A DNA stretch of 64,000 nt from the NCBI GenBank assembly GCA_024138015.1, contig JAMXBB010000009.1, forward strand, positions 9,605,661 to 9,669,660. The letters are read 5' to 3'. A program made the position numbers and the translations under genes. This document shows, one piece after another, positions 22,320 through 34,813 of this stretch. This DNA is from Lumnitzera littorea (lineage: Eukaryota > Streptophyta > Magnoliopsida > Myrtales > Combretaceae). Numbering within the stretch: position 1 is the stretch's first letter; the number at the start of each line of letters is the position of its first letter. Under the pieces are notes generated by a model. It saw only the letters and a list, made by a program, of their open reading frames with translations, made no database searches and was not told the DNA's origin.

Positions 22320-23440
22320 ATTTTGGTACTTGCTCAATTGACAATGATTTTCGTCTAGCTAGACTTCAAGCCCCTTTGGGCTCATTCGGAATCTTGATAA
22401 ACCTACAACTATAGAACATGATGAGAGTGAGCACCGAAGTTTGCTCTTGCATGGTTACTTCAATAGTTAAGTTAGTTTTAGGTAGAGATGATGGATGAAA
22501 GCTGAAAAGGTGCACGAGAAGAGAGACATAATATAATCAAGTTGAACTGGTATTTATAAATGGACTTTGCTAGGTGTCCATTGGTTGGTAGTCTTTCCCC
22601 TAACATATGACCTATTAGGCTCCTAAGGTGTGAGCCATCATGACCTTCTAATACGGTCAGTGATGATGGTTTAAGCTATCTTTGGTAGTACAGGGTCATT
22701 TCCCAATTGATGTACAATACAACCCTTATCATTTCTTTCTGGTCTATTAGGAGTACGGATCTAAAGCATAGCTTTTAGGGAACGGTTGACCAAACGCGAT
22801 GTGACCCCTTGATGCTGTGGAGTTATGCTTGTTTGACCCTTTTAGTTGGTCATGTTGGGCCTTCGGGTCCATTCCCGAAATTGGTTATCAATATTTATTC
22901 CCTACTCTTTGTGTTGAATGATATAAGGGGAAGAAGTGATTTTAGTTACTTGTTCATGAAATTTGATGTTCTTAGCCCATGGGCCTCAATCTTTGAATTG
23001 ACATGGTTTAACATGGGAGGCTTGCAAAAGTTTAGGGTTGTGCTATGACATGAGTTTAAGAGAGTCAAGTGAGGGCAGACACTATGGTGAAATTTGCCCC
23101 TTAAGTCTATAATCGGAACAAAGCTAAGGTGGCTCATTTGATGTTTATTCGTCCATGTTAGGTTATTCTAACAAGAGGCTTGCCCATTTAGGGCTTATCT
23201 GGTTGGAGGCCCATTAAGGTGAAGGGCCTTACTTAAGGCTCATTTGCTTGAAGAAGCCCTTTGGAGTGACTTAAAATGGCTTATCAAAATGTTACATGCT
23301 ATCCTTACCATATCGATTACGCCTCCTAAAGAGTTTGCCATTGATTTGATTACATGGCAATTAGTCACTCGAACCATCATGTTCAACGTCAAATGCTAGT
23401 AGCTTCATCTCCCTTCATATAGATCATATAAGTACACACA
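22320..23440 (+). repeat. Unclassified dispersed repeat, copy 1 (related to 42505-43603)
   Basis: The segment around 22560-22700 (TTTATAAATGGACTT.., GAGCCATCATGACCTTCTAA.., AGTGATGATGG) is clearly related to 42760-42880 (TTTATAGGTGTACTT.., GGGTCATCATGATCTCTTGG.., GCAATGATGG), and both are followed by TTAGTAG/TGGTAGTACAGGG-type sequence. Both have a TATA-like motif before the shared part, as an LTR would. Borders here are approximate. Confidence 0.5.
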
Positions 23441-24514
23441 CATGCATAAGCTTTTCATTTAGGCTGTATGTTTACTTATTTCAACTTCAACTCGTAAGTC
23501 TTTATTACAAGATTATTTAATATACTAATTATTTACTTAAATTGGTTCATAAATTAAACTTATTTTAAATAAGTGGGTGTTGTATTTAATATACTAAATA
23601 TTTACTTATTGTACCAATGGTTTTTACCTCCTCCTAATCTTCTCGTACTCTTCAATGCTCAAACCAATCTTGAAAAATATTTTAAATAAAATATTTGATC
23701 ATACAATTATATCTTTTTATATACTTCAATGGGTGTTCGTGTAAGACGATAGTTTATTGGTCGAAAACTATTGAATATACATATTTCATGCCTAACGTTA
23801 TATATACCTCAAGATCGATAATCTCTTACCAAATATATAAGAGAGACCAAGGTTTCTTTATATATATATATATGATACAGATCATAAAACACAAAATCAT
23901 TTTTTAAAAAATCCATCCTTAAATATTGGGATCGTTAAAAAATGTTATTACAATTTTGAATTCTTATAATCTTTTCATCCATTAATTCTGCTAATCGTCC
24001 ATACTTAACAATGTTGAAAATTATCACTTTCTTATTCGTGAGTAGCCTATTGGCTAATGTTAAAACTCTCTTCCAATCGCTTTACAGGTTGCCATTATAA
24101 TAGTTGGAGATGAAGAAATTAGTCAATTAAATGTTCAAGACATCATCATTTAAATTCGTGGCCTCATGTGAAGTCCAAATGAGATGGACTTGAACTTGGG
24201 CTCCATCTCCTATTCCTTGATACTTGCAAAAAGCCCCCAATGAACTTAGGCTCCATAGGAGCCATTTGACACTCAAGTTAGCAAGAAAGGTCAAGAGGAG
24301 GTGAAAATGACACTAAGGACCTAAGAGGAAGTGCTCGCTTAGGATAGGTGTAATGTGTATTGAGTAAGGAGAAGAGAAAGGGGAAAAAGAGAGAATTTTG
24401 GGATAGTCCAGGAGAGAGAGTGTTTTACCTTACTTCACGGTGCTTGGCACCTTTTATGCAAGTTTCTTGAATATGTGACAATCTAGGGTTCGTTTGTATT
24501 GGCTGCTGGTAGAT
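23441..24514. other. AT-rich sequence with repeat-like parts, no gene
   Basis: AT-rich DNA with a (TA)n run near 23860-23873. The portion 24140-24480 has TE-like composition (purine-rich AGGAGGTG..GAAGAGAAAGG) but no coding homology was recognised. Confidence 0.45.
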
Positions 24515-24516
24515 AG

Positions 24517-27500
24517 TGTAAGACTCGTATTTGTGCAACTAAATTCAGTAGTCAATTTAGGGCGTTCAAAAAAATAACCCAATTAAATTAGAAGCTTATG
24601 GGGGTCTTCGTAAGATTAGTCGAGGAGTTTTCATAGGCTCTAAATTTAAAAATATAATAAAATATTAAAAATATAGCTAACATAGTATAATTTACTATAT
24701 TATTATCATTGATAAAGCATGAATTAAGTTTCGGAAATTAACGAATATTTAGAGATGAAATATAGGAGTAATATAATTGACATTTTACATAAACTAAATA
24801 TATAAGAGACATTTATATATATTGGGAATAATTCTTATATAAGTATATATACTCGTAATTGTTGAAAATACTTGAAAATATGCAAAAATAACTAAATAAA
24901 TAAATAAATAAATATGAGGGAAAATTTATAAAAAATTATCAAACCATGGGACAACTAGAAGACATCCCTTTAAGCGTACGTAACCATCTATATATACAAA
25001 TACATACCCAAAAATGGAAAAATACCTTAAGATATTTCCTAATTGAATTGAATAAATTAAAAATAGCAATGGGACAACTAAGGAATCATTTTAGATGTGA
25101 GGGAGGCATGGAAACTCATGCAAAAAGAAGTGAAGTTTGGTCAGTTTAAATGTGGAAAAAAGTCTAGAAAGGCTCAAGAAGTGTTGAAAATGGTCTTTGC
25201 AAACAAATGGCAAGAAAATAGTAAAAAATAGGAGAATTTTGGGTTCCTCAAGCTAACCACTACTTGGGAGTGAGCCTAACCACCTACAAATAGTGGATGC
25301 AACGCTAACTTAGGAAGACAAACCCCCATCTCTAGACAGTTACCGAAGTTGCAAATAGCAATAAGTTTCAATTTTGGCTATTTTTTATTCGATTTTTCTA
25401 AAAATAATAAACAAGCTCAAAAAATTATGATTTTTTGCTTCCTTAGGTAATTTTCTAAGTGAAATCCAAAAATGCAACCAAATTCTTGAAATTCTAAGTC
25501 GAAATATGTGTTTGTTAAGAAACTAGACCAAAAATGAATCAAAATTCTAATTTTTAATAGCCTAAATGATGTTGCTTTAGTCTCAAAATTTATGTACAAA
25601 CATTTCAACATGCCTAATTTGATTCCATGAAAAGAGTTTTCAAAAATTCAAAAGTTGAATATTAGGGTTTTTCTTATATAATATACATGTGGTTGAAATC
25701 TTCTAAAAGGGGTATTTGATTTAATAATTGGATTATCAAGTACTGGTTTATAGCTATATTTGAGATTTGGAGTATTAGGTTAAAACGTTGGAGTAAGGAA
25801 ATAAGTGTTGTATCGTTTGAAAATCGTATCGTTTGAGAATCCAAAGTATATTTGGTGCAGGTTAAAAAGTAAGTTAAACAGTGTGTTAGAATGTATCCAG
25901 TATAAATATGTTGAATACACTAGGAAAATGGAATCTGTACCTAAGAATGGCTTATATTTGGGCTTTATCCTATTTGTTAAGACAAGCTGCAAGTTAGAAA
26001 CTTCCTAAATAAGAATCTAACTTTGAAATAAAGGTTAGAGACTTCATCAGCAACTAGGTTAGAATGTTATTTGGTATTGGATATCCTTAACTACAGTTAA
26101 AGTTCGACGGTAGATCAACTAGTAATTTGTATATGAATTCCATACCTTTTTAAGAATCAGAACATGAGTCAGAAGTCACTTGGATAATAGCCCATATTAT
26201 AAGAATAAGTCAAAACCTCAATCAAAACATAATTTAATGGAAGATGCAAAATGTAAAAGCAATTGGAAGTTTAAGGACGGTTGGTACTAAATATTAGATC
26301 ATTGGAAGTCGGAGAATATATTAGTAATATTGTGCAACAATTTGTACTAGGTTAGAACTTTGGTCAGAAAGTATTCTATTTTACTAATATTTTATAAACA
26401 CCTTAGAAAAATTTACCTAACATAATTGGAAATATACTTAAATGTCCGCAATGAACACATATATTATATAATCAACATGAACTAAAGATATTATGTTAAA
26501 TTTTAGGGATAATAAAGAAAGACGAGACGAAAACAACATACAAGAAGAATTAGCATCAATATCCAGGTACGTGGGATCGGTGTTTTATTGCATTTTGAAG
26601 TATTGTTTAAGAATACTTGGAGAGCTTAGTATATGTCTTATTTATGATTATAAGTTAGTTGTCCGTGCGCATGCAATGTATGCGCTTGAATACTGTGGTA
26701 TTATTTGAGTGTTGGATTGATGTGTTGATTGTTTTATGATATTACATGCTTTGGATTTGTTCGAATTTGCTTGATCACCTCAAAAGTAATCTAACACAAA
26801 CTCGATTTAACTACTAACTTAACTTACAACACAACCTACTAGGGGTAATGATTAAGAAGTGTAAGCCAAACACGGACGCCTTTATTGAGGATAGCAGAAA
26901 TGGTCATCTTCCTACCCTAAGTCGAATTGATTGACAAGAGAAGAGGTCACGATTAGGTTAGGATCAGTAGTTTGAAGGTAGTCTCGAGAGGAGCGTGTTC
27001 TCCATTTCATAAGCACTGGTTTGGTGACCAAATTTGTGAGTGCATGGCGTTAAACTCGTTGGAACTTGGATTAGAGCGGGCGCAATTTCTCTAATCTCAC
27101 AATAACCAATCAACGTCATGTAATGGCATTTACTTAATTATGCATTGTATTTAATTAAATTGTTTGAAAACCTTGGTTGCTTGGTGTCAAATATGTACTA
27201 CTGTCTCCATCTCACTTATTGAGTAAGTTATCGCTCATTCTTCTATAGTTGTTTTGCAAGTTTTCCTAGTAGACTCACCAAAAGGCCAAAGAACAACATT
27301 GAGGAGTGAGATTCAAGATTTACTTGATTAGATTTCTATTAATTTTATTAACTATATTAACTTGTAAGAAAACCAATAGAGTCTCCTTAAATGATCCCTA
27401 GTTTTCAGTTAATGAAATTTATTCTAAGCTTTATAAAAATTATTATTTTATTTTAGAATTTATTTTTAAAAGTTATACCATAGGTTAACTTATACCAAAT

Positions 27501-27642
27501 ACTGAAAAGAACGCTTCCAAGCAGTGGAATGGTGAATGTCTTGTATAGGCTATACTTACATTAGTAGCTAAGGTGATTAGCTTCTAGCGTTGATTAATTT
27601 ATACAGCAAGACTATTACGACTCTCTAGTTTGAAGCATGACA
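24517..27642 (+). mobile_element. Gypsy LTR related to the 34.8-37.7 kb solo LTR
   Basis: The stretch 26505-27300 parallels 36650-37400 feature for feature: an exon-like block ending in a donor-like site, then a conserved 160-base block containing GATTAGAGC..GCGCAATTTCTCTAATCTCAC, then TACTGAG/TATTGAG sequence. The end TATTACGACTCT..GCATGACA (27620-27642) corresponds to TGTTACGACTCT..GCGTAACA of the other LTR. A start at TGTAAGACTCG (24517) is inferred from the expected length. A decayed iMet primer-like sequence may follow (near 27656). No target duplication was found. Confidence 0.55.
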
Positions 27643-28369
27643 ATTCTAAGCACTTAATGGTAGAGATTGGCCTATACAACGGGTGGTGTGTTGTGGCCAA
27701 CTAGACCACCTAATCTGTAGCCCAAAGGTTTGATAGTTACAGGGATTGCTAGGTGTGTTGGCCATACTATGAATGTTAGAACTTTATTAATGAGTTGCAA
27801 TAAGGAGCAAGTGCTAAAGACAAAAGTTGAATTGAAACGCTGAGGAAGGGATCGACTAATGCATAATCAAGGGCAAGTTGAGCCTTAAGCTTATGCTAAA
27901 TGGTTTGTGTGTGCCAACTCGAAGATCAGGGCGACCCCGCTTAGATGAGATATTATACGGATTGTCGAGCAGGTTACAGTACAAGGGGTAACTTCACCAA
28001 TAGCTCGTATCCTTCTTAACATAATTACATGGCTTCACGAGTAGCTCCGGTGTAAGAGATGAGCTCGTTATTCGCTCGTGCACACTTCGATATCCCTTAT
28101 GATGGGTTTCACCTATTAAGTCTTGGTTCAAGTGAGAATCGGGTATCAACACTATTAGTTATTACGACCCTTTATAATATTCACTACCATTGTATGTATA
28201 GATAAAATATCAATATTACATTAGCAAATGGCAACAATGTCACATGTTGTGACTTCTATGCATATAGTAGGTAGGTAATAATTTACCAATATTTAAAGTA
28301 TAACTATTCCTCTCAACAATTCTCTTAACAAATAACCACATCGAAGATTTTCAATATTTTCGTTTTCGT
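27643..28369. other. Possible internal remnant of the gypsy element
   Basis: Sequence between the LTR end and the Helitron relic. It has slightly higher GC than the neighbours, but no gag or other domain can be read. Confidence 0.35.
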
Positions 28370-30170
28370 ACACATAATCATGAGGAGTTGCTTCTTCTTA
28401 GAGGGGTTGACTTTTCCAACAATAACTGGTTGATGATTTTGTCAAAATTGAAACTCAAAGGTTAAGATGGTTACATCACAACGAAGAAAAAATTCATTTG
28501 GAATTTTATCAAGGATTTGCCAAACTCACTTGCTATTAGAGAGAATCATACAAGTTTTTCTTTTTACCAAAAAAAAAAAAAAGGTCCTTATTCCCCTTTA
28601 ATTACATCATGTGAATCCAATACTACTAAATATGAGTATCATAGGGAATGTTAGCCAAAGAATCATGTTACCATCGACATTTATCAATAGTCCCATTGAT
28701 ATGTATCAAAGGTATCAAGTTAGGTTTGGTACAAGAATTTAGAAATACGAATTTATTTATTACTATTACATGGAATCCATCTTGGCTTGAAATTTAGTAA
28801 GAATTACTAATGGAACAAATCACATAGGACCATCTAGATTTACTTTCACTTGTCTCATAGTTAGAAAAATTCAAGAAAGATATTATTGAAAAGGATACTT
28901 TAGGTGATTTTATTGGTTATTCTTATACCATTGAATTTCAAGAACAAGGTTTACCATACACCCACATACTCATCATTTTAGATCCCAATGACATACTCGG
29001 CTCACTTAATGATTAGAGCAGAAATCCCAAATCAACGAAAAGAACCTCTATTATTTCATATTGTTATTGAACATGTGATTTATGGTCCATATAGAGGATA
29101 TAATACATCTATATTGTATCTAAAGTAAGGCATTATAAGCATCATTTTCCTAAATCGTTTAAGCGTGCTACTTTCTAAGGGAATGACTCTTACCTAATAT
29201 ATAAATGTGAAAATACTGATGGTGTCCTACTACCTAGCTACCTTACTATTTGGATCATCCCTTATAATCCTTAGTTGCTTCTCAAGTATGACTGTCGCAA
29301 TAATGTAGAGGTTTACAAGTGTAAAGTACTTATATAAATGCATTCATAAGGTTCCTCATGGAGTTTCCATGGAGGCTCGTACTGGATTTGATAATGACAA
29401 AATCCAACAATTTGTTAATAGACACTGAGTATGTACCCCCAAGGTTATGTGGAGATTAATGAATCTCCATTAAATCAATCAAAAATCTAAATTGATGTAG
29501 CTTTCCTGAACCTTTTAACACATTTACAAAATAGTAATTATTTTATTAGTTATGCAATTTTATCCCCTACAAATATTGAGGTTGATAAATTAATGATAAA
29601 GTCATTCAATCTTTTCCTAGTGAGACCCACATCTACTTCTCATTTGATTCTGTTTCCAATGATATGAATATTTGTGATTTGTACCTATAAGAATATTCAA
29701 ATTCTATCATTCCAGGTAGAATACCTCTACATATATTAACCTTTGGAAGGGAAGCCTTGATCATGCTTCTGCAGACTTAAAGGTAGCTCTCTATAATGGT
29801 ATAAGGTTGATCTATGTTAACTTACTATGGAATGTCATCTACACTGAGGTTTTGATTGCTAATCAATAGGATAAGAGTTTATATTCCAAGAATCTCCTTG
29901 AAAACCTTCAACAATTTATACCTTCCGTTTGAGATGATAAGATAATGGTTTCTAATAGTTTTAAGTTTTGCTCTAACAATCAATAAAGCTCAAGATCAAA
30001 TAATATACAATGAGGGTATCCACCTTTTGGAACATGTGTTTAGTCATGGATAACGTTATGTAGCTCTATCAATAGGGGTTTCAAAGGAATCAATAAACAC
30101 GTCGGTTAAAAAGGGTAAAATATATGGAGCAAAGGCACTATAAAGGTGTATTATTGTCATAAAAGTATTG
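28370..30170 (+). pseudogene. Helitron Rep/helicase relic
   Basis: Broken frames show the plant Helitron protein. FITITWNPSWLEI (28755-28793) matches the Rep core, and QEQGLPYTHILIIL (about 28938-28980) is the HUH metal-binding motif in which the first His is now Tyr. PYNP-LLLKYDCRNNVEV (29256-29310) follows. After a large gap the helicase end appears: FALTINKAQDQ (29966-29998), GIHLLEHVFSHG and YVALSIGVSKES (30015-30090), the last helicase motifs. Helitrons move by rolling-circle replication. Most of the helicase is deleted and stops are frequent, so it cannot act by itself. Terminal TC and CTRR ends with hairpin were not located. Confidence 0.8.
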
Positions 30171-31409
30171 TTACTTAAGGGACTATACATATACATTTTT
30201 AGTTATTACATGCAAATCTATTTGTTTTGATTTTTTGCTAATAGCCTAAATGAAGATTTTATTTATGATTATTGCCATGTTAAATCACTATATTACTCTT
30301 TCATCGGGTATATTTAATTAACATTTGTATTATTGTACAAATAATAAGAATTTTATTTTTAAGAAAAACTTCAACAAAATTTATACATGTAACAAAGCAT
30401 CCAAGTTCTAAATTTAAGAACTTCGCACTACTACTAGCCCTAAAGACACTTGGTTGGATAACTTGAAGGTGTCTACTATATGTCTATAACAATCCCCTCC
30501 TACAGTAGCTCTTCTTTTGTATATATTCTTTTTCTATAAGTTTTTGTAGGTAAAAGAAGTACACAATATAATACATGATTTATTTCTTTTTTCCTTATAT
30601 AGAGAAATTATGTGAGAATTTATAGTTTTGATTAGAGATGCTTCATTAGAGTTGAGAGAGGAATTTTCATTAAGATGATTAGACAAGAGATTACAAAATT
30701 CACACAAAAAGACAAATTTGAGGACTGATTATGACTATCAAGCTCAATTATTATTATAGTAAGAACATATTTCAAACGTTTTCTTTTCCTTTTGGTTTTC
30801 ATACTTTATTTCGCTTCAATAAAATCTTTATTTACTCTTATAGATTTAAGGCTTACACTTTTATCCATTTCTATCTTATTAAGGCTTCAACTCATTATTT
30901 ATTTATTTATTTAGATTCTATAGGTATAGACTCTTTATTTGATTTTTTTTAAATTCCATAAATATAAAATTTCTGTTTGATTTTTCACTTTATTTTTTTC
31001 TATATGTAGTTTTTAACATCAAGAATTTCACCAATAAAATGATGTATAATGAAATTAATAACATAATGACTAGATAAAATCAATTTGTGTTATAATAATT
31101 TATGCTATGTACCAAAATTCTTAATTAATGTTTTCTTCATTGTTTTGTAGAAAAAGGAGAACTTCTTGGATGAAACAACTAAATTGCAAATAGCAAAATT
31201 TTATGTACTCAAGTAAAAACATTATTCAAATCGCTGTTATCTTTCTTATGTTATTCATATATTCTTAATGTATTATTATTGATTTTTTTTCCTTCTTTTA
31301 ATAGATTCCGAATCATTTATGTATTTTCTTTCAATATTTCTTTATTTAATTTTTGTATATGTGTCTGCGTAGAGAATAGAGAAGAAACGAACATAAGACG
31401 GGAAACTCA
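30171..31409. other. AT-rich sequence, no gene seen
   Basis: Long AT-rich stretch after the Helitron helicase end; the Helitron 3' terminus may lie here but no hairpin plus CTAG end could be fixed. No coding homology is visible. Confidence 0.5.
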
Positions 31410-31679
31410 CTACAATCCAGACGTGACCGCCGGTGTCGAGATCTGGTTGCGGTCGATGGCGTAATGTTGTCGAAATCCTATCGCGTGTGGTTCTTGCTTT
31501 GACTCGTCGACGACCTTAGATTCCGTCATCTGTTAAGGGCAAGTAATCCATATGAGGGGAGGAAAAAATAAATAAAAAAGAGGAAGAACAAATGCTTACA
31601 CACGGAGGATTAATTTGGCGAAGCATAACCACGAGTGTTGATTTTTTGTCGCTGATGCATCCTGAAGAATTGGTGCCAT
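31410..31679 (-). CDS. Possible small two-exon gene, unknown protein
   Basis: On the - strand an ATG at 31679 opens 26 codons (MAPILQDASATKNQHSWLCF and on to 31602), then a 72-base T-rich interval that begins GTGTAAGC and ends TTAACAG, then 39 codons from 31529 (MTESKVVDESKQEPHAIGFR and on) to TAG at 31410. The joined product would be 65 residues, hydrophilic, without a recognised domain. The region is more GC-rich than its surroundings and lacks TE homology. The donor is not the best available one (GTAAGC two bases on would break the frame), so this is only a candidate; a gene fragment is equally likely. Confidence 0.25.
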
Positions 31680-33967
31680 TTTTATCTCTGCCTATTGATC
31701 GCGTCGCTATTGTTGTTTGTTATTAATTTCGGCACAGCTGAAACTAATGTGAAATCACTAAGTCGAGGATTAAAGCCACTAGGACATGATTAGAAACATA
31801 TACGCAACTAATTAAGTTTGGAGAAGAGATTTTGTAGTGAGAATTACTTATTTATCGGTACGTATGCTGAAGAAATAATCTATTGCTATCATAGTACTAA
31901 GGAAAGTTGAAGATAGTTGAGTTTTACAATTCAATTCGATCTCCATCTGACTTAATTCGATTATAAAATCGATTCGATCTAATTATAGTTTAACCCTAAT
32001 TGAGCTATGGTTGAACCTAATTTCATCTCTTTTAACCTTTGATTCTTTCTCATGCGTTCGGATCAATCAATCAGACAGATTTAATAACATTGGATGAAAC
32101 TGTGGAAAATAAATCAAAAACAAGATATATAAAAGAAAATATACATACATACATACCTATGCACGTACATACGTGGAAGAAGTTTTTTCAGTGGTTGCTG
32201 CTGATGCACGCCTGTTTGATGATGTTGGAATCCCCCTTTCGCAATCCAAAAAGTGAGACGTACTCCTACAGTGAAATGTCACAGCTAAGTCGCGATTTGT
32301 CGATTTGTCTCGACACATTGGTGTTGTTAACGCTACTTATTGAAGATCGAAGCCAATGGATCGAGTGAGTTATCACCCTTACTTCGCTCATTCTTCCGTC
32401 ATCGTCCTCGTTTCGAGTGTAGAGGAAAAGAGGCAGGAGACCCACACATGTATGCAGCGGTGCGAATACAGGGCAGAGACAAAGACAAACAAAATTGAAA
32501 AGATTTCATTTGGATTACCAGATTTTGATGAGAATGAATAAGTTTGAAAAGATTTTAGTTCTTTATATCCTTCGGATCGTGATGCAAAGAAATCAAGCTT
32601 GAAAAGGTTTGAGTCCTTTTCTTTAGGAAAATGAAGTTTGTTCGAGGAGGAGTGGAAAGCAGTTAAGAAAAGGAGAAGGGACAAAGTGATTACGTGATTT
32701 GACGCATGATATTATTATTGGCACTGGATTGGCCCGGAAGACTATGATTGATTAATTTTAAGATTTTTTTACGGTTTCGATTTTTTTTACTAATTTATAA
32801 ATTTAATAATTTAAATTTAAAATATAAAAATAAATAATGAGATAATAAACTAAAGATTCAATAAAAATAAAAAACGGATGGATAAAATCTCTGCTTTTTA
32901 CATTATATTAACATATGGGGGTCTCCGCTTTTTACATTATATTAACATATGGGAGTATTGGTTCTTGTGAGTCATATTTCACGCTAATAAGCGGATTGGC
33001 TCAAGAGGCATTGCGGTATGTGACGTCTGAGATATCGTTGACACTGAAGATTTAGGTTATGTAGGAAAGAATCGTGAACGGAAGAAAAGTTGAAATTTTA
33101 ATAAACTTTTTTGGTTTGGTGATGGAAGAAATATAGGAAAGAATAAATTTACGAGAAAATATTTTTCCTACGACTTATATATTTTTTCTCTCTTCCAAAT
33201 TGAAGCCATTTAAAAGAGGAAGTTATTAAAATTTTAATTATATCCTTACTTATAAAATCTTATTATTTTCTTAAGACAATAACATAATTAAGCAGTTTAA
33301 AGAATATTTAAATGTTATTTTGAAAAATATTCCCCTCACATTTTTTCTTTCTTTCCTCTTTCCCTCTATCCAAATAAGAAAATGTATTAATTCTTCCTTT
33401 ATATTTTTCTTTTCTCTCTAATTTTTTTCTTACGCTTTACATTCCTCCTAATTGCTTCCCTCTTTTCAAACATAGTCTTAAGGTGAGTGGTTTCAATCCA
33501 TAGTTATATCTTTGATTGCTTTTTATTACTTTATAAGACTTATTGAATCAAATAAATTAGGAAATGTCAAGATTTGACAAATAAACAGATTTAGGATTAT
33601 TTACAACTATTTGGATGGATGATATTTTAATTTACATGAACCTTTACAATTATTTCAAGTTTATGAACCCATAAAGATGTTACTGAGGAAATTTGAGTCT
33701 CATGATTAAACATAAAAGAGTATATAAGAATGTTGTCTTATCATTCTAATGGGCCTAAGAACTAAGTGTAGCAATCAAATAGTACTAAGACTCATGAATG
33801 ATGTATAAATATCTATTATATTAAAGGGAATGTACTTTTATATCTATTACATGTTATTTTGTAGTTTTTATTATATTTTTTGTACACATAATACATGTGT
33901 GTTGTTCACTAACATATTTAAGTGTTGATGAGAAAGTAAGATGGCAAGTTGATGTCATTGTCTTATC
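31680..33967. other. Intergenic region with a 37 bp direct duplication
   Basis: 31680-32700 is less AT-rich and could be the upstream region of the small - strand candidate. At about 32889-32954 the 33-37 base unit CTYYGCTTTTTACATTATAT..AACATATGGG occurs twice in tandem. 33100-33480 is pyrimidine/purine-biased with weak internal inverted symmetry. No gene is supported. Confidence 0.45.
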
Positions 33968-34302
33968 TAGATGTGTGTAAGTGAGTTTTGACCCACAAGT
34001 TAACCTATTTAACTTACTTTTTCAACGAATTTGAGTTAAGATTTTTTGCCCATTTAAAAGTGGACCAAATAAGCTCAGTTCGTTTAATTTGCGGGTCAAA
34101 GTGGATCGGTTTAAGTGGGTTTGTTTAACACATTTACGCCTTTAGCTTGTAAATCAACCTGTTTAACTTGCTTTTTAAACAAGTTAAGGCAAAAATGTTT
34201 TTGCTTGTTTAAAAAGCAGGCCAAATGAGCCTGGCTCATTTAACTTGTGGGTTAAAGTAGATCAGGCCCATTTAGCTTATTTAACTCACTTGCACACCTC
34301 TA
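33968..34302. mobile_element. hAT-type MITE, 335 bp
   Basis: The ends are inverted copies: TAGATGTGTGTAAGTGAGTT on the left and, reversed, TAGAGGTGTGCAAGTGAGTT on the right (17 of 20 match). TAGAGGTGTGCAA is a familiar plant hAT terminus. The interior has repeated GGTCAAAG/GGTTAAAG and TTAACTTG words. The flanking octamers GTCTTATC and GTTCAATC match only partly, so the 8-base target duplication is decayed. Confidence 0.65.
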
Positions 34303-34596
34303 GTTCAATCTAACATTTTAAGATTAATTGGATAGCTCATTTAAGCAAAAAGATTTTCTTCTCCAAGAAAGGAATTTGCATGTTTACTTTTAAAATAAGT
34401 AAATATTATATAAATACTAATTATATATAAAAAATTTACAAAAATATATACTATAGCTATGTAGCATGTTAGAACATGCTACATAATTGTTAATACATAT
34501 CTCACATGTTCTACGTACGATATTAGTGTCATATTAACTTCGCACTTGTGTTGCATGGAAAACAAGTGATATTAGTGTTAATATGTATGTCACATA

Positions 34597-34771
34597 TTAT
34601 AAATTTTGAGAAGAAAATTTCTGTGTGATTTTGTTCATATTACAGGCTAAAGAGGGCCAATATATATACAACATAGACGCACTAACCAAGCTTCTAAATA
34701 TAAAAAACAAATATCCTAAATATACTCTTTACACAATTGACAGATATTTACAGATCCTAAAATATTTTAAT
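34597..34771 (-). repeat. 3' LTR of the copia element
   Basis: Aligned to 39696-39870 over the full 175 bases with few mismatches (for example CTAAAATATT.TAAT at the outer end). The short length is usual for many plant copia elements. Confidence 0.9.
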
Positions 34772-34813
34772 ACCCCCCTCAAGTTGGTGCGTGAAGATTG
34801 CAAACCCCCAACT

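Noticed and set aside
32039..32684. Open frames on both strands (109 and 98 codons)
   Set aside because: They overlap on opposite strands, have no recognisable domain and no consistent splice context; kept only as intergenic.
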